From contig NZ_OBQI01000004.1 of the NCBI RefSeq assembly GCF_900221005.1, positions 434,001-498,000 of the forward strand: a stretch of DNA of 64,000 nucleotides, read 5' to 3'. Origin of the DNA: Blastococcus aggregatus (GTDB taxonomy: Bacteria > Actinomycetota > Actinomycetes > Mycobacteriales > Geodermatophilaceae). Made by a program: the position numbers and the translations under genes. The notes beneath the pieces were generated by a model that ran no database searches, was not told the origin of the DNA, and saw only the letters and a list, made by a program, of their open reading frames with translations. Shown piece after piece: positions 23,939-34,183 of the stretch (the first letter of the stretch is position 1; each line of letters begins with the position of its first letter).

Positions 23939-24706
23939 GTGGCGGAGACCAGCGGGACGTCGGGCGGCCGGCGCACGCGCAGCGCGACGGCCGAACCGGA
24001 GAGCGACGGCGGCACCGCGTCGGTGCGCGCCTTCCCCGACCGCGGCGCCGACGGCGACGGGCTCACCCAGCGGCAGCGCCGCGTGCTGGAGGTCATCCGC
24101 GACTCCATCGACCGCCGCGGCTACCCGCCCTCGGTGCGCGAGATCGGCGAGGCCGTGGGCCTCTCCTCGGCATCCTCGGTGGCCCACCAGCTCTCGGTGC
24201 TGCAGAAGAAGGGCTGGCTGCGGCGCGATCCCAACCGCCCACGCGCCCTCGACGTCCGCCTGCCGGGCGACACCTCCCGTCCCGCGGCGCCGCTCCCGGA
24301 GCAGGCCGCCGGAACCGACGAGCCGCTGGCCGCCCCCACCTACGTGCCCCTGGTCGGCCGGATCGCCGCCGGTGGCCCGGTGCTCGCCGAGCAGGCGGTG
24401 GAGGACGTCTTCCCCCTCCCGCGCGAGCTCGTCGGCGAGGGCACGCTGTTCATGCTCAAGGTGGCCGGCGACTCGATGGTCGACGCCGCGATCTGCGACG
24501 GCGACTGGGTGGTCGTCCGCCAGCAGCCGACGGCGGAGAACGGCGAGATCGTGGCCGCGATGATCGACGGCGAGGCGACCGTCAAGACCTACAAGCGGCG
24601 CGACGGTCACGTCTGGCTGCTCCCGCACAACCCGGCGTACGAGCCGATCCCGGGCGATGACGCCACGGTCCTCGGCCGGGTCGTCTCGGTGCTGCGGAGG
24701 CTCTGA
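23939..24706 (+). CDS. lexA: LexA repressor
   Basis: A 255-aa SOS regulator. The winged helix (about residues 40-105, with [15 protein letters not shown]) binds SOS boxes. The cleavage site lies in IAAGGPVLA, and the self-cleavage dyad is Ser in GDSMVDAAI and Lys in ATVKTYK. A GTG start follows GAGGAGGAG. The N-terminal extension of about 35 residues is disordered. Confidence 0.97.
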   Translation: MAETSGTSGGRRTRSATAEPESDGGTASVRAFPDRGADGDGLTQRQRRVLEVIRDSIDRRGYPPSVREIGEAVGLSSASSVAHQLSVLQKKGWLRRDPNRPRALDVRLPGDTSRPAAPLPEQAAGTDEPLAAPTYVPLVGRIAAGGPVLAEQAVEDVFPLPRELVGEGTLFMLKVAGDSMVDAAICDGDWVVVRQQPTAENGEIVAAMIDGEATVKTYKRRDGHVWLLPHNPAYEPIPGDDATVLGRVVSVLRRL

Positions 24707-24712
24707 GCGGTT

Positions 24713-24756
24713 CCGTGACCCGGGCCGGCGGCAGCGTCAGCCGGCGCGGGTCACGG
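24713..24756. terminator. Convergent hairpin between lexA and the beta-propeller gene
   Basis: Arms 24713-24729 and 24740-24756 pair over 17 bases with one mismatch around a 10-nt loop, 7 bp after the lexA stop. The right arm includes the stop codon of the converging gene, so it can serve both. Confidence 0.7.
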
Positions 24757-25821
24757 CGTGGACCGGCGGCGCACCAGGCCGCCGACCCAGACGACGACGG
24801 TGGCCACGGCCGCGGCGATGAGCGCGGACGTCACCGCCGAGCGTCCTGAGCTGGTGAGCTCGGTCAGGGTCGGCACCGGGCCGCCCGAGGTCGCCGCCGC
24901 GGCGGGCAACGTCCCCGCCGGGATCGGCACCACGACGACGTCCCCGGGCACGCCCTCGCCGGCCACGACGAGCTGCCGGTTGTCGGTCGTGAAACTGATC
25001 GCCTCGCCCTGCGGCGAGTCGGGCAGCGGCACCCGCACCGGTGTGCCCGCCAGCGCCGCGGGGACGTCCGAGCCGGTGAGCGGCCAGACGTAGGCATCGG
25101 TGTAGGTGCGCAGGGCCAGCGCGGAGCCGTCGCCGGCCACCGCTCCCCCGGTGATCAGCAACTGGCCCGCCCGGCCGACCGGGCCGCCGGGCGTGCCGGT
25201 GAGCGTCATGTTGACCGTCGCGACCCGCTCCATCGGAACGGTGACATCGACCGAGAGCGGGCCGGTGGGCCGGTACACGCCGCTGGACCCGAGGACGTCC
25301 TTGGTGACCAGGTAGGGCGTGCCGTCGGGGGCCAGCAGCAGCGCCTCGGAGTCGTGCGCGCCGTCGGGATAGCTGAGCCGGTGCACGCCCGCCGAGCCGT
25401 CGGGTCGCAGCGCCAGGAGGGCGACCGTCGAGCGGATGGCGGTGTTGTCGCCGGCGTCCGCCAGCCAGAGCGTGCCGTCGGCGCCGAGCCCGAGATCCTC
25501 CGGGTCGTACGGGTCTACGGCCGCACTGCGCGCCTCGAGCACCTGGCACCCGGCGTCCAGAACCGAGACGCTCAGCCGGTCACCGCCGTCGTTCATCACC
25601 AGCATGCGCTCGCCGAGGTCGACCAGGCCCGAGATCTCGGCCAGCGCCGGGTCGGTGACCGTGCACCGGACCGACGGTGCCGCCGGCTCCTCGGCCGCGG
25701 CACCTCCGGCGCCGGCGGCGGGCAGGCCGAGACCGAGGAGGACGACCACGCCGAGTCGGACCGCTCGCGTGGTGCGCCGTCCTCCGGAGCCGCTAGGCGG
25801 TCGCTCGGCCTGCTCGGGCAC
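24751..25821 (-). CDS. Exported beta-propeller-like protein with C-terminal anchor
   Basis: A 356-aa protein. A signal sequence (about residues 20-47, VRLGVVVLLGLGLPAAGAGGAAAEE), repeated beta-strand blocks such as LGADGTLWLADAGDN, and a C-terminal hydrophobic helix followed by RRRS suggest a membrane-anchored extracellular protein of the WD/NHL-propeller type. Function unknown. It overlaps the PAP2 gene start region by 29 bases. Confidence 0.75.
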   Translation of the reverse strand: MPEQAERPPSGSGGRRTTRAVRLGVVVLLGLGLPAAGAGGAAAEEPAAPSVRCTVTDPALAEISGLVDLGERMLVMNDGGDRLSVSVLDAGCQVLEARSAAVDPYDPEDLGLGADGTLWLADAGDNTAIRSTVALLALRPDGSAGVHRLSYPDGAHDSEALLLAPDGTPYLVTKDVLGSSGVYRPTGPLSVDVTVPMERVATVNMTLTGTPGGPVGRAGQLLITGGAVAGDGSALALRTYTDAYVWPLTGSDVPAALAGTPVRVPLPDSPQGEAISFTTDNRQLVVAGEGVPGDVVVVPIPAGTLPAAAATSGGPVPTLTELTSSGRSAVTSALIAAAVATVVVWVGGLVRRRSTP

Positions 25822-26515
25822 GAACCCAGCGTGACAGAACGACTGCGTCGAGTGCGTGAACCACGCCCAGCAACACGATGCCGACGGCCGCTCCCACGAC
25901 GGCGTCGGTGACCCAGTGGAAGTCCAGCGAGATCATCGACAGGCCCGTCAGGACCGGGCCGACGACGCTCAGCCACCAGAAGAGGCGCTGGATCCGGGCC
26001 GGCAGCCCGTACTCCACGGCCTGCCACCGGGCCACGCCCCACATGAGCACCGCGTTCGCGACGTGCCCCGACGGGAAGGAGGCGCCGTCGTCGTGGAAGA
26101 AGTAGCTCCCCGGATAGCCCGGGGCGGTCCGGCCGGTGCCGTACTTCAGCGCGTAGACGACGCCGGTGAGCAGGGCGAGGGCGACCAGCACCCGGAGCGC
26201 CGGCAGCACGGTGCGCCGCCGCCAGGCGAGATAGCCGACCAACCCGGCGAGCACGACCAGGATGGTCACCCGACCGCCCAGCTGCGTCACCAGCCAGACC
26301 AGCGGGTACACGGCCGAATCGGCCAGGCCCCAGTCGCTCACGATCTCCGAGACGCGGATGTCGAGGCTTTCGGAGGTGCCGGAGGCCAGCAGATCCGCGG
26401 TGACGAGCCCGCCGACGACGAGCGCGGCCAGCATCAGCCACCACGACGGCCGTCCCACCGGCGCCCCGGAGGTGCTCCCCCGGAGGCCGGCGTCGTGCAC
26501 CACGCCGCTTGTCAC
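25793..26515 (-). CDS. PAP2-family membrane phosphatase
   Basis: A 240-aa integral membrane protein with several helices. PAP2 signature parts are present: KYGTGRTAP (motif 1), FPSGHVANA (motif 2) and FHWVTDAVVG (motif 3). Family members dephosphorylate undecaprenyl pyrophosphate or phosphatidic acid on the outer membrane face. The exact substrate is not clear. Confidence 0.88.
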   Translation of the reverse strand: MTSGVVHDAGLRGSTSGAPVGRPSWWLMLAALVVGGLVTADLLASGTSESLDIRVSEIVSDWGLADSAVYPLVWLVTQLGGRVTILVVLAGLVGYLAWRRRTVLPALRVLVALALLTGVVYALKYGTGRTAPGYPGSYFFHDDGASFPSGHVANAVLMWGVARWQAVEYGLPARIQRLFWWLSVVGPVLTGLSMISLDFHWVTDAVVGAAVGIVLLGVVHALDAVVLSRWVRARAGRATA

Positions 26516-26578
26516 CGGCTCACCGTACCGGGCCGTGACCTCGCCGTGACCTGACCGAGCCGGACGGAGCGCCGTCGG

Positions 26579-28045
26579 TCAGACCACCGGCGCGGCGAAC
26601 TCCTCGAGCGCCGAGGCCAGGGCCCCGTCGACCCGAGCGGTGAGCCGGGTGCCTGCGGCCTCGTGCGCCTCGGCGAGCACCTCGCCGTCCCGGTGGACGC
26701 GGGCGACGAGATCGCCGCGGTCGTAGGGCACCAGCACGTCGACGTCCACGTCGGGGTGCGGCAGCCGGGCCGCGATGAGCTCCCGCAGCCCGTCCATCCC
26801 GGCACCGGTCCGCGCCGAGACCCACACCGCGCCGGGCAGCGCCTGGCGGAGGGTGAGGATGGCCTCCTCGTCCATGGCGTCGACCTTGTTCACGACGATC
26901 ACCTCGGGGACCGCGGAGGCGTCGATCTCCCGGAGCACGACGTGCACCGCGTTGATCTGGCCGAGCGGGTCGGGGTCGGAGCCGTCGACCACGTGCAGCA
27001 GCAGGTCGGCGGCGGCGACCTCCTCGAGCGTCGAGCGGAACGCATCGACCAGCTGGTGGGGCAGGTGCCGGACGAACCCGACCGTGTCGGTGAGCGTGTA
27101 CTCCCGGCCGTCGGGCCCCTCGGCCCGGCGCACGGTCGGGTCCAGGGTCGCGAACAGTGCGTTCTCGACCAGCACACCGGCCCCGGTGAGCTGGTTGAGC
27201 AGGCTGGACTTCCCGGCGTTGGTGTAACCGGCGATCGCCACGCTCGGGGTCGCGTTCCGGTCGCGGCTGCTGCGCTGCGTCGCGCGGGCCGTCGCCATGC
27301 CGGCGATCTCGCGGCGCAGCTTGCTCACCCGCGCCCGGATCCGCCGGCGGTCGGTCTCGATCTTGGTCTCACCGGGGCCGCGGGTACCGATGCCGCCACC
27401 GCCGGCGACCCGGCCACCGGCCTGACGGGACAGCGACTCACCCCAGCCGCGCAGGCGCGGCAGCATGTACTGCATCTGCGCCAGCTCGACCTGGGCCTTG
27501 CCCTCCCGGCTGGTGGCGTGCTGGGCGAAGATGTCGAGGATCAGCGCCGTCCGGTCGACGACCTTGACCTTGAGCACCTTCTCCAGCTGGTTCAGCTGGC
27601 CCGGGGTCAGTTCGCCGTCGCAGATCACGGTGTCGGCGCCGGTCGCGGCGACGATGTCGCGGATCTCGTTCGCCTTGCCCGAGCCCACGTAGGTGGCGGC
27701 GTCCGGCTTGTCCCGGCGCTGGCTCACGGCCTCGAGGACCTCGGAGCCGGCGGTCTCGGCCAGGGCGGCGAGCTCGGCCAGCGAACGGTCGGCGTCCACC
27801 TGCGTGCCCTCGGTCCAGACGCCGACCAGCACCACGCGCTCGAGACGCAGCTGCCGGTACTCGACCTCGGTGACGTCGGCCAGCTCGGTACCGAGCCCGG
27901 CGACGCGGCGCAGCGCGCCGCGCGCCTCGAGGGCGTAGGAGCCGGTGGTCTCGTCCTTCTCCACCCGCCGTGCGTCGGCGGCGGGGGCGGAGCGGGTCGA
28001 GGCAGCGGTCGGCTCCTCGACGGGGGTGTTCGCGGCGGTCGTCAT
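26579..28045 (-). CDS. hflX: GTPase HflX, ribosome-splitting factor
   Basis: About 488 aa from the ATG at 28045. The N-terminal HflX domain carries GKANEIRDIV and the glycine-rich linker GGGGIGTRGPGETK. The G domain shows GYTNAGKSSLLN (G1), DTVGF (G3) and NKVD (G4). HflX rescues stalled ribosomes after stress. In-frame starts at 28093 (ATG) and 28171 (GTG after AGGAG) would give up to 530 aa, so the start is uncertain. The hflX-dapF-miaA order is common in actinobacteria. Confidence 0.93.
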   Translation of the reverse strand: MTTAANTPVEEPTAASTRSAPAADARRVEKDETTGSYALEARGALRRVAGLGTELADVTEVEYRQLRLERVVLVGVWTEGTQVDADRSLAELAALAETAGSEVLEAVSQRRDKPDAATYVGSGKANEIRDIVAATGADTVICDGELTPGQLNQLEKVLKVKVVDRTALILDIFAQHATSREGKAQVELAQMQYMLPRLRGWGESLSRQAGGRVAGGGGIGTRGPGETKIETDRRRIRARVSKLRREIAGMATARATQRSSRDRNATPSVAIAGYTNAGKSSLLNQLTGAGVLVENALFATLDPTVRRAEGPDGREYTLTDTVGFVRHLPHQLVDAFRSTLEEVAAADLLLHVVDGSDPDPLGQINAVHVVLREIDASAVPEVIVVNKVDAMDEEAILTLRQALPGAVWVSARTGAGMDGLRELIAARLPHPDVDVDVLVPYDRGDLVARVHRDGEVLAEAHEAAGTRLTARVDGALASALEEFAAPVV

Positions 28046-28235
28046 CGTCTCCAGCGTGGCACGGTCTGCGGCAGGTAGCACCTGAGTTGTCATCGCCCGG
28101 TACAACACGCCACCCCTGCGAGTCCATCCCGGGACCGCGGCCGCGGCCACCGCCTCCACCGGCGCAGCCACGAGTGCTCCTCGCCGCTGCCGGGTAGCGG
28201 GGGTGGGTCAGACATCGCCGTCACGAGGAGCAGTC

Positions 28236-28445
28236 ATGAGCGGAAGCGGATCGAGCAGCCTGGGGAAGAACAGCGAGCTGGACGATCCCGGCCGGGACCC
28301 GAAGGGCATCGGCGGCCCGCCGCGCAACCCCATGGGCGGTGGGCCCGACCAGGACAGCGGCCGGGGCGAGCCGACCGGCAGCCCCGGCACCGAGGGCGAG
28401 TCGATGATGCCGGAGTCGCCGACGGACGACGACGACCGCGTCTGA
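28236..28445 (+). CDS. Small disordered hydrophilic protein
   Basis: 69 aa, with GAGGAG at good spacing before the ATG. The sequence is rich in Gly, Ser, Pro and Asp, ends in DDDDRV, and has no hydrophobic core. It sits alone between the hflX and dapF genes on the opposite strand. Family not recognised. Confidence 0.6.
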   Translation: MSGSGSSSLGKNSELDDPGRDPKGIGGPPRNPMGGGPDQDSGRGEPTGSPGTEGESMMPESPTDDDDRV

Positions 28446-28466
28446 CGGAACGAACCGGCCCGGGGC

Positions 28467-29339
28467 TCAGGCCCCGAGCCACTCCTGGCACAGCACGCCG
28501 GCCGACACCAGCACCGCGGGGCCGGTGAGCACCGTCGTCCGGGGGTCGACCTGCACCGACAGGCGACCCCCGGGGACGTCGACCAGGACCGTTCCCTCGG
28601 TCCGGCCGGTGTCGGCCAGGGCCGCGTACGCCGCCGCGCAGGCGCCGGTGCCGCAGGAGCGGGTCTCCCCCACTCCGCGCTCGAACACCCGGAGCCGGAT
28701 GTGCGCGCCCGGTTCGACCACGTTGACCAGCTCGACGTTGACGCCCTCGGGGAAGAGCTCCGCGTCGAACCGCGGCGCGCGGCTCAGGTCGAGGGTGTCG
28801 ACGTCGACGTCGGTGAGCGACGCCAGGTGCGGGTTGCCCATCGAGACCGCCCGCCCGGAGAACGTGCGCCCGTCGAGCTCGGCCGAGCCGTGCCCGAACT
28901 CGGTGGCCGGACCCATGTCGACCCAGTAGGCGCCGTCCGCCGTCGCCCCCACCCGGCGCGGACCACCACGGGTGCCGACCAGGACTCCGTCGGTGCAGGC
29001 CGCCCGGTCGAGCAGCCCCTCCTCGATCAGCGCGTGGAGGAACAGCCGGATGCCGTTGCCGCACATCTCCGCGTACGAGCCGTCGGCGTTGCGGTGGTCC
29101 ATGAACCACTCGCAGGCGGCGAGCTCCGGCCCCAGGACGTCGGCGGCGTCGGGCACGTGCGCGCTGCGCACCAGGCGGAGGACGCCGTCGCCCCCGAGTC
29201 CGGCGCGGCGGTCGCACAGCCGGCGCACCATGGCGGCGTCCAGGCGTTCGCCGGCCCATCCGGAACCGTCGGGGTCGGGCAGCACGACGAAGTCGTTCTC
29301 GGTCCCGTGCCCGATCAGCACGCGGGGGGTGGCGGTCAC
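28467..29339 (-). CDS. dapF: Diaminopimelate epimerase
   Basis: A 290-aa enzyme that converts LL- to meso-diaminopimelate for lysine and peptidoglycan. The two catalytic cysteines lie in EMCGNGIR and RSCGTGACAA. The start GTG at 29339 overlaps the miaA stop codon (GTGA), so translation is coupled to miaA. Confidence 0.95.
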   Translation of the reverse strand: MTATPRVLIGHGTENDFVVLPDPDGSGWAGERLDAAMVRRLCDRRAGLGGDGVLRLVRSAHVPDAADVLGPELAACEWFMDHRNADGSYAEMCGNGIRLFLHALIEEGLLDRAACTDGVLVGTRGGPRRVGATADGAYWVDMGPATEFGHGSAELDGRTFSGRAVSMGNPHLASLTDVDVDTLDLSRAPRFDAELFPEGVNVELVNVVEPGAHIRLRVFERGVGETRSCGTGACAAAYAALADTGRTEGTVLVDVPGGRLSVQVDPRTTVLTGPAVLVSAGVLCQEWLGA

Positions 29340-30259
29340 CGGCCGATCGTACGGTCGGCGATCACCGCGGCCGCGGCGTCGAGCAGGTCGGGCCGGCCGG
29401 CGTCGAGCCAGGTGGTGGCCCCATCGCGGCGGAACCACGAGCGCTGCCGGCGGACGAACCGGCGGGTGGTGACCACCGTCCGCTCCCTCGCCTCGTCCTC
29501 GGTCAGCGTGCCGTCGAACTGGGCGAGCACCTGCGCGTAGCCCAACGCGCGGGACGCCGTCGGCCCCTCGCGCAGCCCCTCGGCGGCCAGCGCCGCCACC
29601 TCCGCGACGAAACCGGCCGCCCACATGCGGTCCACCCGCCGCGCGACCCGCTCGTCCAGCTCGACCGGGTCGCGGTCCAGGGCCAGCGTCACCGCCGGGT
29701 AGTGCGGTACGGGCTCGGGCATCGTGGCGCGGAAGGGGCCACCGGTGATCTCGACGACCTCCAGCGCCCGGACGATCCGCCGCCCGTTCCCGGGCAGCAC
29801 CGCCTGCGCCGCCGCCGGGTCGACCGCAGCCAGCCGGGCGTGCAGCGCCGCCGGACCCTGCTCGGCCAGCTCGGCCTCCAGCCGGGCCCGCACGGCGGCG
29901 TCGGTGCCCGGGAAGTCCAGCTCGTCGAGGACCGCCCGCACGTAGAGCCCCGACCCACCGACCAGCAGGGGGACGACGCCGGCGGCGCGGAGCCGGTCGA
30001 TCTCGGCCCGCGCGCGCTGCCGGTACTCGGCCGCCGACGCCGGTTCGCGCACGTGCCACAGGTCGAGCAGGTGGTGCGGCACGCCACCGCGCTCGGCCTC
30101 GTCGGGCTTGGCGGTGCCGATGTCCATGCCGCGGTACAGCTGCATCGAGTCGGCGTTCACCACCTCGCCACCGAGCCGCCGGGCGAGCTGGACGGCGAGC
30201 GCGGTCTTGCCCGTGGCCGTGGGCCCGACCACCGCGATCACCGGAGGCGGTCCGTTCAC
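29336..30259 (-). CDS. miaA: tRNA dimethylallyltransferase
   Basis: A 307-aa enzyme that adds dimethylallyl to A37 of tRNAs reading UNN codons. The P-loop GPTATGKTALA, the substrate motif NADSMQLYRGMDIGTAK and the C-terminal RRFVRRQRSWFRR block are typical. The GTG start overlaps the stop of the dioxygenase-like gene. MiaB, which modifies the product further, is encoded nearby at 32708. Confidence 0.95.
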   Translation of the reverse strand: MNGPPPVIAVVGPTATGKTALAVQLARRLGGEVVNADSMQLYRGMDIGTAKPDEAERGGVPHHLLDLWHVREPASAAEYRQRARAEIDRLRAAGVVPLLVGGSGLYVRAVLDELDFPGTDAAVRARLEAELAEQGPAALHARLAAVDPAAAQAVLPGNGRRIVRALEVVEITGGPFRATMPEPVPHYPAVTLALDRDPVELDERVARRVDRMWAAGFVAEVAALAAEGLREGPTASRALGYAQVLAQFDGTLTEDEARERTVVTTRRFVRRQRSWFRRDGATTWLDAGRPDLLDAAAAVIADRTIGR

Positions 30260-30981
30260 CGCGCCGCCCAGTCGGCGACGAGGTAGCCGACCCCGAACGA
30301 GGCGGAGGCGGCGTGCAGGTGCGCGACGACGGCCCGGTCGGCCAGCGCGCTGCCGACGGCCCGCCAGACGGGCACGCCCGCCGCCAGCAGCCGCTGCCCC
30401 TCCTCCTCGTCCAGTGCGGCGAGCGCGGCGGCGTCCCCGCGCCCGAGCGCCCGGGCGACGGCGTCGTCGAAGGGCTCGGCGGCCGGGTCGAGGTGGCCGG
30501 GCGCCTTCAGGCTGCGCCGGGCCGACCCGTCCCCCATCGCCAGCACCCCGACGGCTCCGGGGAGGGAGCGCACCAGCCCGGGCAGGTCGTCGGGGCCGAC
30601 GCCCACGCGCGTCCCGGCGTAACCCGCCTGGTCGAGCAGCCACGCGCCCAGCAGGTGCGGCAGCGGCAGCCGGCGACCGCCGGGCCGCACCCCGCCGGCG
30701 AACGGCAGCTCGACGTCGATGCCGAGACCGCGGAGGTCGCCGGCGTCCCCGTCGCCGAACCGGACGCCGGGCGGCGCACCGACACCCACCACGAGGACCA
30801 CCCCGGGCGCGACGGCGAGCATCGCGGACACCGCGTCGGCGCAGGCGCGGCGCAGGGCAGCCGTGTCGGCGTCGGGCCGCCCCTCGACCGCGGGCACCAG
30901 CAGCGGCGGAGCAGGGCAGAAGGCGACGGTGACCCCGTCGGGGGCGAACGGGACCGGCGGCCTCCGGGGATCGGCACTCAC
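30256..30981 (-). CDS. Class III extradiol dioxygenase-like conserved protein
   Basis: A 241-aa protein from a GTG at 30981. It belongs to a conserved actinobacterial gene found beside miaA (compare Rv2728c) with a fold like the catalytic subunit of class III extradiol dioxygenases. I see no clear set of metal-binding histidines, and the reaction is unknown. It overlaps miaA by 4 bases and is divergent from the DUF349 gene with a 40-bp gap. Confidence 0.8.
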   Translation of the reverse strand: MSADPRRPPVPFAPDGVTVAFCPAPPLLVPAVEGRPDADTAALRRACADAVSAMLAVAPGVVLVVGVGAPPGVRFGDGDAGDLRGLGIDVELPFAGGVRPGGRRLPLPHLLGAWLLDQAGYAGTRVGVGPDDLPGLVRSLPGAVGVLAMGDGSARRSLKAPGHLDPAAEPFDDAVARALGRGDAAALAALDEEEGQRLLAAGVPVWRAVGSALADRAVVAHLHAASASFGVGYLVADWAAR

Positions 30982-31021
30982 ATCCAGCAGTGTCGCCGAT
31001 GCGACGTGGGACACTGCCGGA

Positions 31022-32644
31022 GTGTCGAGCACGGACAACCCCGGCAGCGGGGCGCAGCAGGCCACTCCACCGATTGTGGAGACTCCCGACGGAGCGAGCG
31101 CGGAGGTGGAACAGGTACCGGCGGCAGTGACGCCGGAGGCGGCGCCCGAGGTGGCGGTCCCGGCGGCGGAGACGCTGGAGACGGTGGCTCCCGAGGCAGC
31201 CGTCCCGCCGCCCGGTCCCGAGGCCGCCGCGACCGAGGCGACGGCGACCGAGGCGACGGCGCCCGAGGCGCCTGCCGCCGAGGCGTCGACTGCCGAGGAA
31301 CCGGCTGCCGAGCAGGCGACAGCGGCTCCGGACGCCGAGACCCCGCCCGCCCCGGGCTCGGCCGGACCCGCGTCCCCGATCCCCGCACCGGCGGTGCCCT
31401 CCCCCGCGTCGATCGCCCCCACGGCCGGAGCGGTCAGCGACCCGTCCTCGTGGGGCCGGGTCGACGAGGACGGCACCGTGTACGTCCGCACCGCCGAGGG
31501 CGAGCGCGCCGTCGGCTCCTGGCAGGCCGGCGAGCCCGTGGCCGGCCTGGCGCACTACGCCCGCCGGTTCGACGACCTCGCCACCGAGGTCACGCTGCTC
31601 GAGGCGCGGCTGAAGGCGCACACCGGCAACCCGGCGGAGATCAAGAACAAGGCCCAGACGCTGGCCGAGTCGATCCCGACCGCCGCCGCGGTCGGCGACC
31701 TCGAGGGCCTGGCCGCCCGCGCCCGCGCGATGGTCGGCACCGCCGACTCGGCCGCGGCCGAGTCCCGGGCCGAGAAGGCCGCCGCGCGCGCCGCCCAGGT
31801 GGCCCGCAAGGAGGCGCTCGCCGCCGAGGCCGAGCAGATCGCCGCGGAGTCGACGTCGTGGAAGGCCGCCGGCGACCGGCTCAAGGCCATCGTCGAGGAG
31901 TGGAAGACGATCCGCGGTATCGACCGCAAGACCGACGAGGCGCTGTGGACCCGCTTCGCCGCCGCGCGGGACGCCTTCGGCCGCCGCCGGGGGGCGCACT
32001 TCGCCCAGCTGGACACCCAGCGCGGCGAGGCCCGCGCGGCCAAGCAGGAGCTGATCAAGGAGGCGCAGCGGCTCGCCGCCTCCACCGACTGGGGTCCGAC
32101 GAGCGCGGCGATGCGCTCGCTCATGGACCGCTGGAAGGCCGTGCCACGCATCGGCCGGGACGGCGACGACGACCTGTGGAAGCAGTTCCGCGCCGCCCAG
32201 GACGTCTTCTTCGCCGCCCGCGCCGACTCGGACAAGGCGCGCACGAGCGAGGAGACGGCCAACCAGAAGCTCAAGGAGGAGCTGCTGGCCGAGGCCGAGC
32301 GGCTCGACCCGTCCAAGGACCTGCGCGGGGCCCAGAACGCCCTGCGCAAGCTCCAGGAGCGCTACGACGCCGTCGGGCACGTCCCGCGCGGGGCCATGCG
32401 CCAGCTCGAGGACCGCATGCAGGCCGTGGAGGAGAAGGTGCGCGGCGCCGCCGACGCCGGACGCCCGCGGGTCGCTGCGGAGAACCCGATGGTCACCTCG
32501 ATGCGCGCCGCGGTCACCAAGGCCGAGGAGCAGCTGGCCAAGGCCGAGGCGGCCGGTGACCAGCGCCGGATCGACGAGGCTCAGGCCAACCTGGCGACCC
32601 GCCGCGAGTGGCTGACCGAGGCCGAGAAGTCCGCTCGCCGCTAG
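31022..32644 (+). CDS. DUF349-repeat coiled-coil protein
   Basis: A 540-aa protein from a GTG at 31022. An Ala/Pro/Glu-rich disordered N-terminus (about 1-135) precedes alpha-helical DUF349 repeats (for example AAESTSWKAAGDRLKAIVEEW and STDWGPTSAAMRSLMDRWK, each about 70 residues), then a coiled-coil C-terminus. No enzymatic motif. Conserved in actinobacteria next to miaA/miaB; the role is unsettled. Confidence 0.85.
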   Translation: MSSTDNPGSGAQQATPPIVETPDGASAEVEQVPAAVTPEAAPEVAVPAAETLETVAPEAAVPPPGPEAAATEATATEATAPEAPAAEASTAEEPAAEQATAAPDAETPPAPGSAGPASPIPAPAVPSPASIAPTAGAVSDPSSWGRVDEDGTVYVRTAEGERAVGSWQAGEPVAGLAHYARRFDDLATEVTLLEARLKAHTGNPAEIKNKAQTLAESIPTAAAVGDLEGLAARARAMVGTADSAAAESRAEKAAARAAQVARKEALAAEAEQIAAESTSWKAAGDRLKAIVEEWKTIRGIDRKTDEALWTRFAAARDAFGRRRGAHFAQLDTQRGEARAAKQELIKEAQRLAASTDWGPTSAAMRSLMDRWKAVPRIGRDGDDDLWKQFRAAQDVFFAARADSDKARTSEETANQKLKEELLAEAERLDPSKDLRGAQNALRKLQERYDAVGHVPRGAMRQLEDRMQAVEEKVRGAADAGRPRVAAENPMVTSMRAAVTKAEEQLAKAEAAGDQRRIDEAQANLATRREWLTEAEKSARR

Positions 32645-32658
32645 GCATTCCCCGCGCA

Positions 32659-32695
32659 CGACGCCCCCGCCCGGAGTTCCGGTGCGGGGGCGTCG
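32659..32695. terminator. Bidirectional terminator between the DUF349 gene and miaB
   Basis: Perfect 12-nt arms at 32659-32670 and 32684-32695 with a 13-nt loop, between two convergent genes. Confidence 0.75.
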
Positions 32696-32707
32696 TCGTC
32701 GGAGGGC

Positions 32708-34183
32708 TCAGCAGCCGCTGGCGAGCACCGGCAGCGGCTCGGGGACGCCGATGGCGGGCATGCCCAGCGCGACGCCCGGCGTCGTCGGGCGGGTGCCGGC
32801 CTCGCTCGCGTCTCCGGCCGCGGTGCGGCGGTGGGACAGCAGGGCGCCGTCGGCCACCAGGAAGTGCGGCTTGGCGTCGGTGACGACCGTCTCGACGACG
32901 TCGCCCGGGCGGATGCCGGCGCCGATCTCCCCGCCCACCCGGAAGTGCACCAGGCGACCGTCGCGGGCGCGGCCGGAGAGCCGGCCGGTGGCGGCGTCCT
33001 TGCTGCCCTCGCCCGCGGCGACGAGCAGCTCGACCTGCCGGCCCACCTGGGCCCGGTTCGCAGCGAGGCTGATCTCGTCCTGCAGCGCGGTCAGCCGCAG
33101 GTACCGCTCCTGGACGACCGCCTTGGGCAGCTGCTCGTCCATCTCGGCCGCCGGCGTCCCGGGGCGCTTGGAGTACTGGAAGGTGAACGCGCTGGCGAAC
33201 CGCGCCTGCCGGACGACCTCGAGGGTCTGCTCGAAGTCGGCCTCGGTCTCGCCGGGGAAGCCCACGATGATGTCGGTGGTGATCGCCGCGTCGGGCATCG
33301 CGGCCCGCACCCGGTCGATGATCCCGAGGTACCGCTCCTGCCGGTAGCCGCGGCGCATCCGGCGCAGGACGTCGTCCGAACCGCTCTGCAGCGGCATGTG
33401 CAGCTGGTGGCACACCGCCGGGGTCTCGGCCATCGCGTCGATGACGTCGTCGGTGAACTCGCGGGGGTGCGGGCTGGTGAAGCGGATCCGCTCCAGGCCC
33501 TCGATCCGGCCGGCGGAGCGCAGCAGGTCGGCGAACGCGCCCCGCTCGCGGAACTCCACGCCGTAGGCGTTCACGTTCTGCCCGAGCAGCGTCACCTCGA
33601 GCACGCCCTGGTCCACCAGTGCCTGCACCTCGGCCAGGATCTCGCCGGGGCGGCGGTCCTTCTCCTTGCCGCGGAGCGCCGGGACGATGCAGAACGTGCA
33701 GGTGTTGTTGCAGCCCACGCTGATCGACACCCAGCCGGAGTAGGCCGAGTCCCGCTTGGCCGGCAGCGTCGAGGGGAAGACCTCGAGCGACTCGACGATC
33801 TCCACCTGCGCCTCGGCGTTGTGTCGCGCCCGGTCCAGCAGCGCGGGCAACGAGCCCACGTTGTGCGTGCCGAAGACGACGTCGACCCAGGGTGCGCGCC
33901 GGACGATCTCGCCGCGGTCCTTCTGCGCCAGGCAGCCGCCGACGGCGATCTGCATGCCGGGGCGGGCGTCCTTCACCGGGCGCAGGTGGCCGAGGTTGCC
34001 GTAGAGCCGGTTGTCGGCGTTCTCCCGCACCGCGCAGGTGTTGAGGACGACGACGTCGGCGTCGTCCCCCTCGGGGGCGGCGCGGTAGCCGGCCTGCTCC
34101 AGCAGCCCGGACAGCCGCTCGGAGTCGTGCACGTTCATCTGGCACCCGTAGGTGCGCACCCGGTAGGTGCGCTCGGGGCTCAT
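32708..34183 (-). CDS. miaB: tRNA-2-methylthio-N6-dimethylallyladenosine synthase
   Basis: About 491 aa from the ATG at 34183, which follows GGAGAG. The N-terminal UPF0004 domain ([20 protein letters not shown]) binds one iron-sulfur cluster. The radical-SAM motif [12 protein letters not shown] binds the second, and a TRAM domain ends the protein. It adds methylthio to i6A37 made by MiaA. Confidence 0.95.
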   Translation of the reverse strand: MSPERTYRVRTYGCQMNVHDSERLSGLLEQAGYRAAPEGDDADVVVLNTCAVRENADNRLYGNLGHLRPVKDARPGMQIAVGGCLAQKDRGEIVRRAPWVDVVFGTHNVGSLPALLDRARHNAEAQVEIVESLEVFPSTLPAKRDSAYSGWVSISVGCNNTCTFCIVPALRGKEKDRRPGEILAEVQALVDQGVLEVTLLGQNVNAYGVEFRERGAFADLLRSAGRIEGLERIRFTSPHPREFTDDVIDAMAETPAVCHQLHMPLQSGSDDVLRRMRRGYRQERYLGIIDRVRAAMPDAAITTDIIVGFPGETEADFEQTLEVVRQARFASAFTFQYSKRPGTPAAEMDEQLPKAVVQERYLRLTALQDEISLAANRAQVGRQVELLVAAGEGSKDAATGRLSGRARDGRLVHFRVGGEIGAGIRPGDVVETVVTDAKPHFLVADGALLSHRRTAAGDASEAGTRPTTPGVALGMPAIGVPEPLPVLASGC

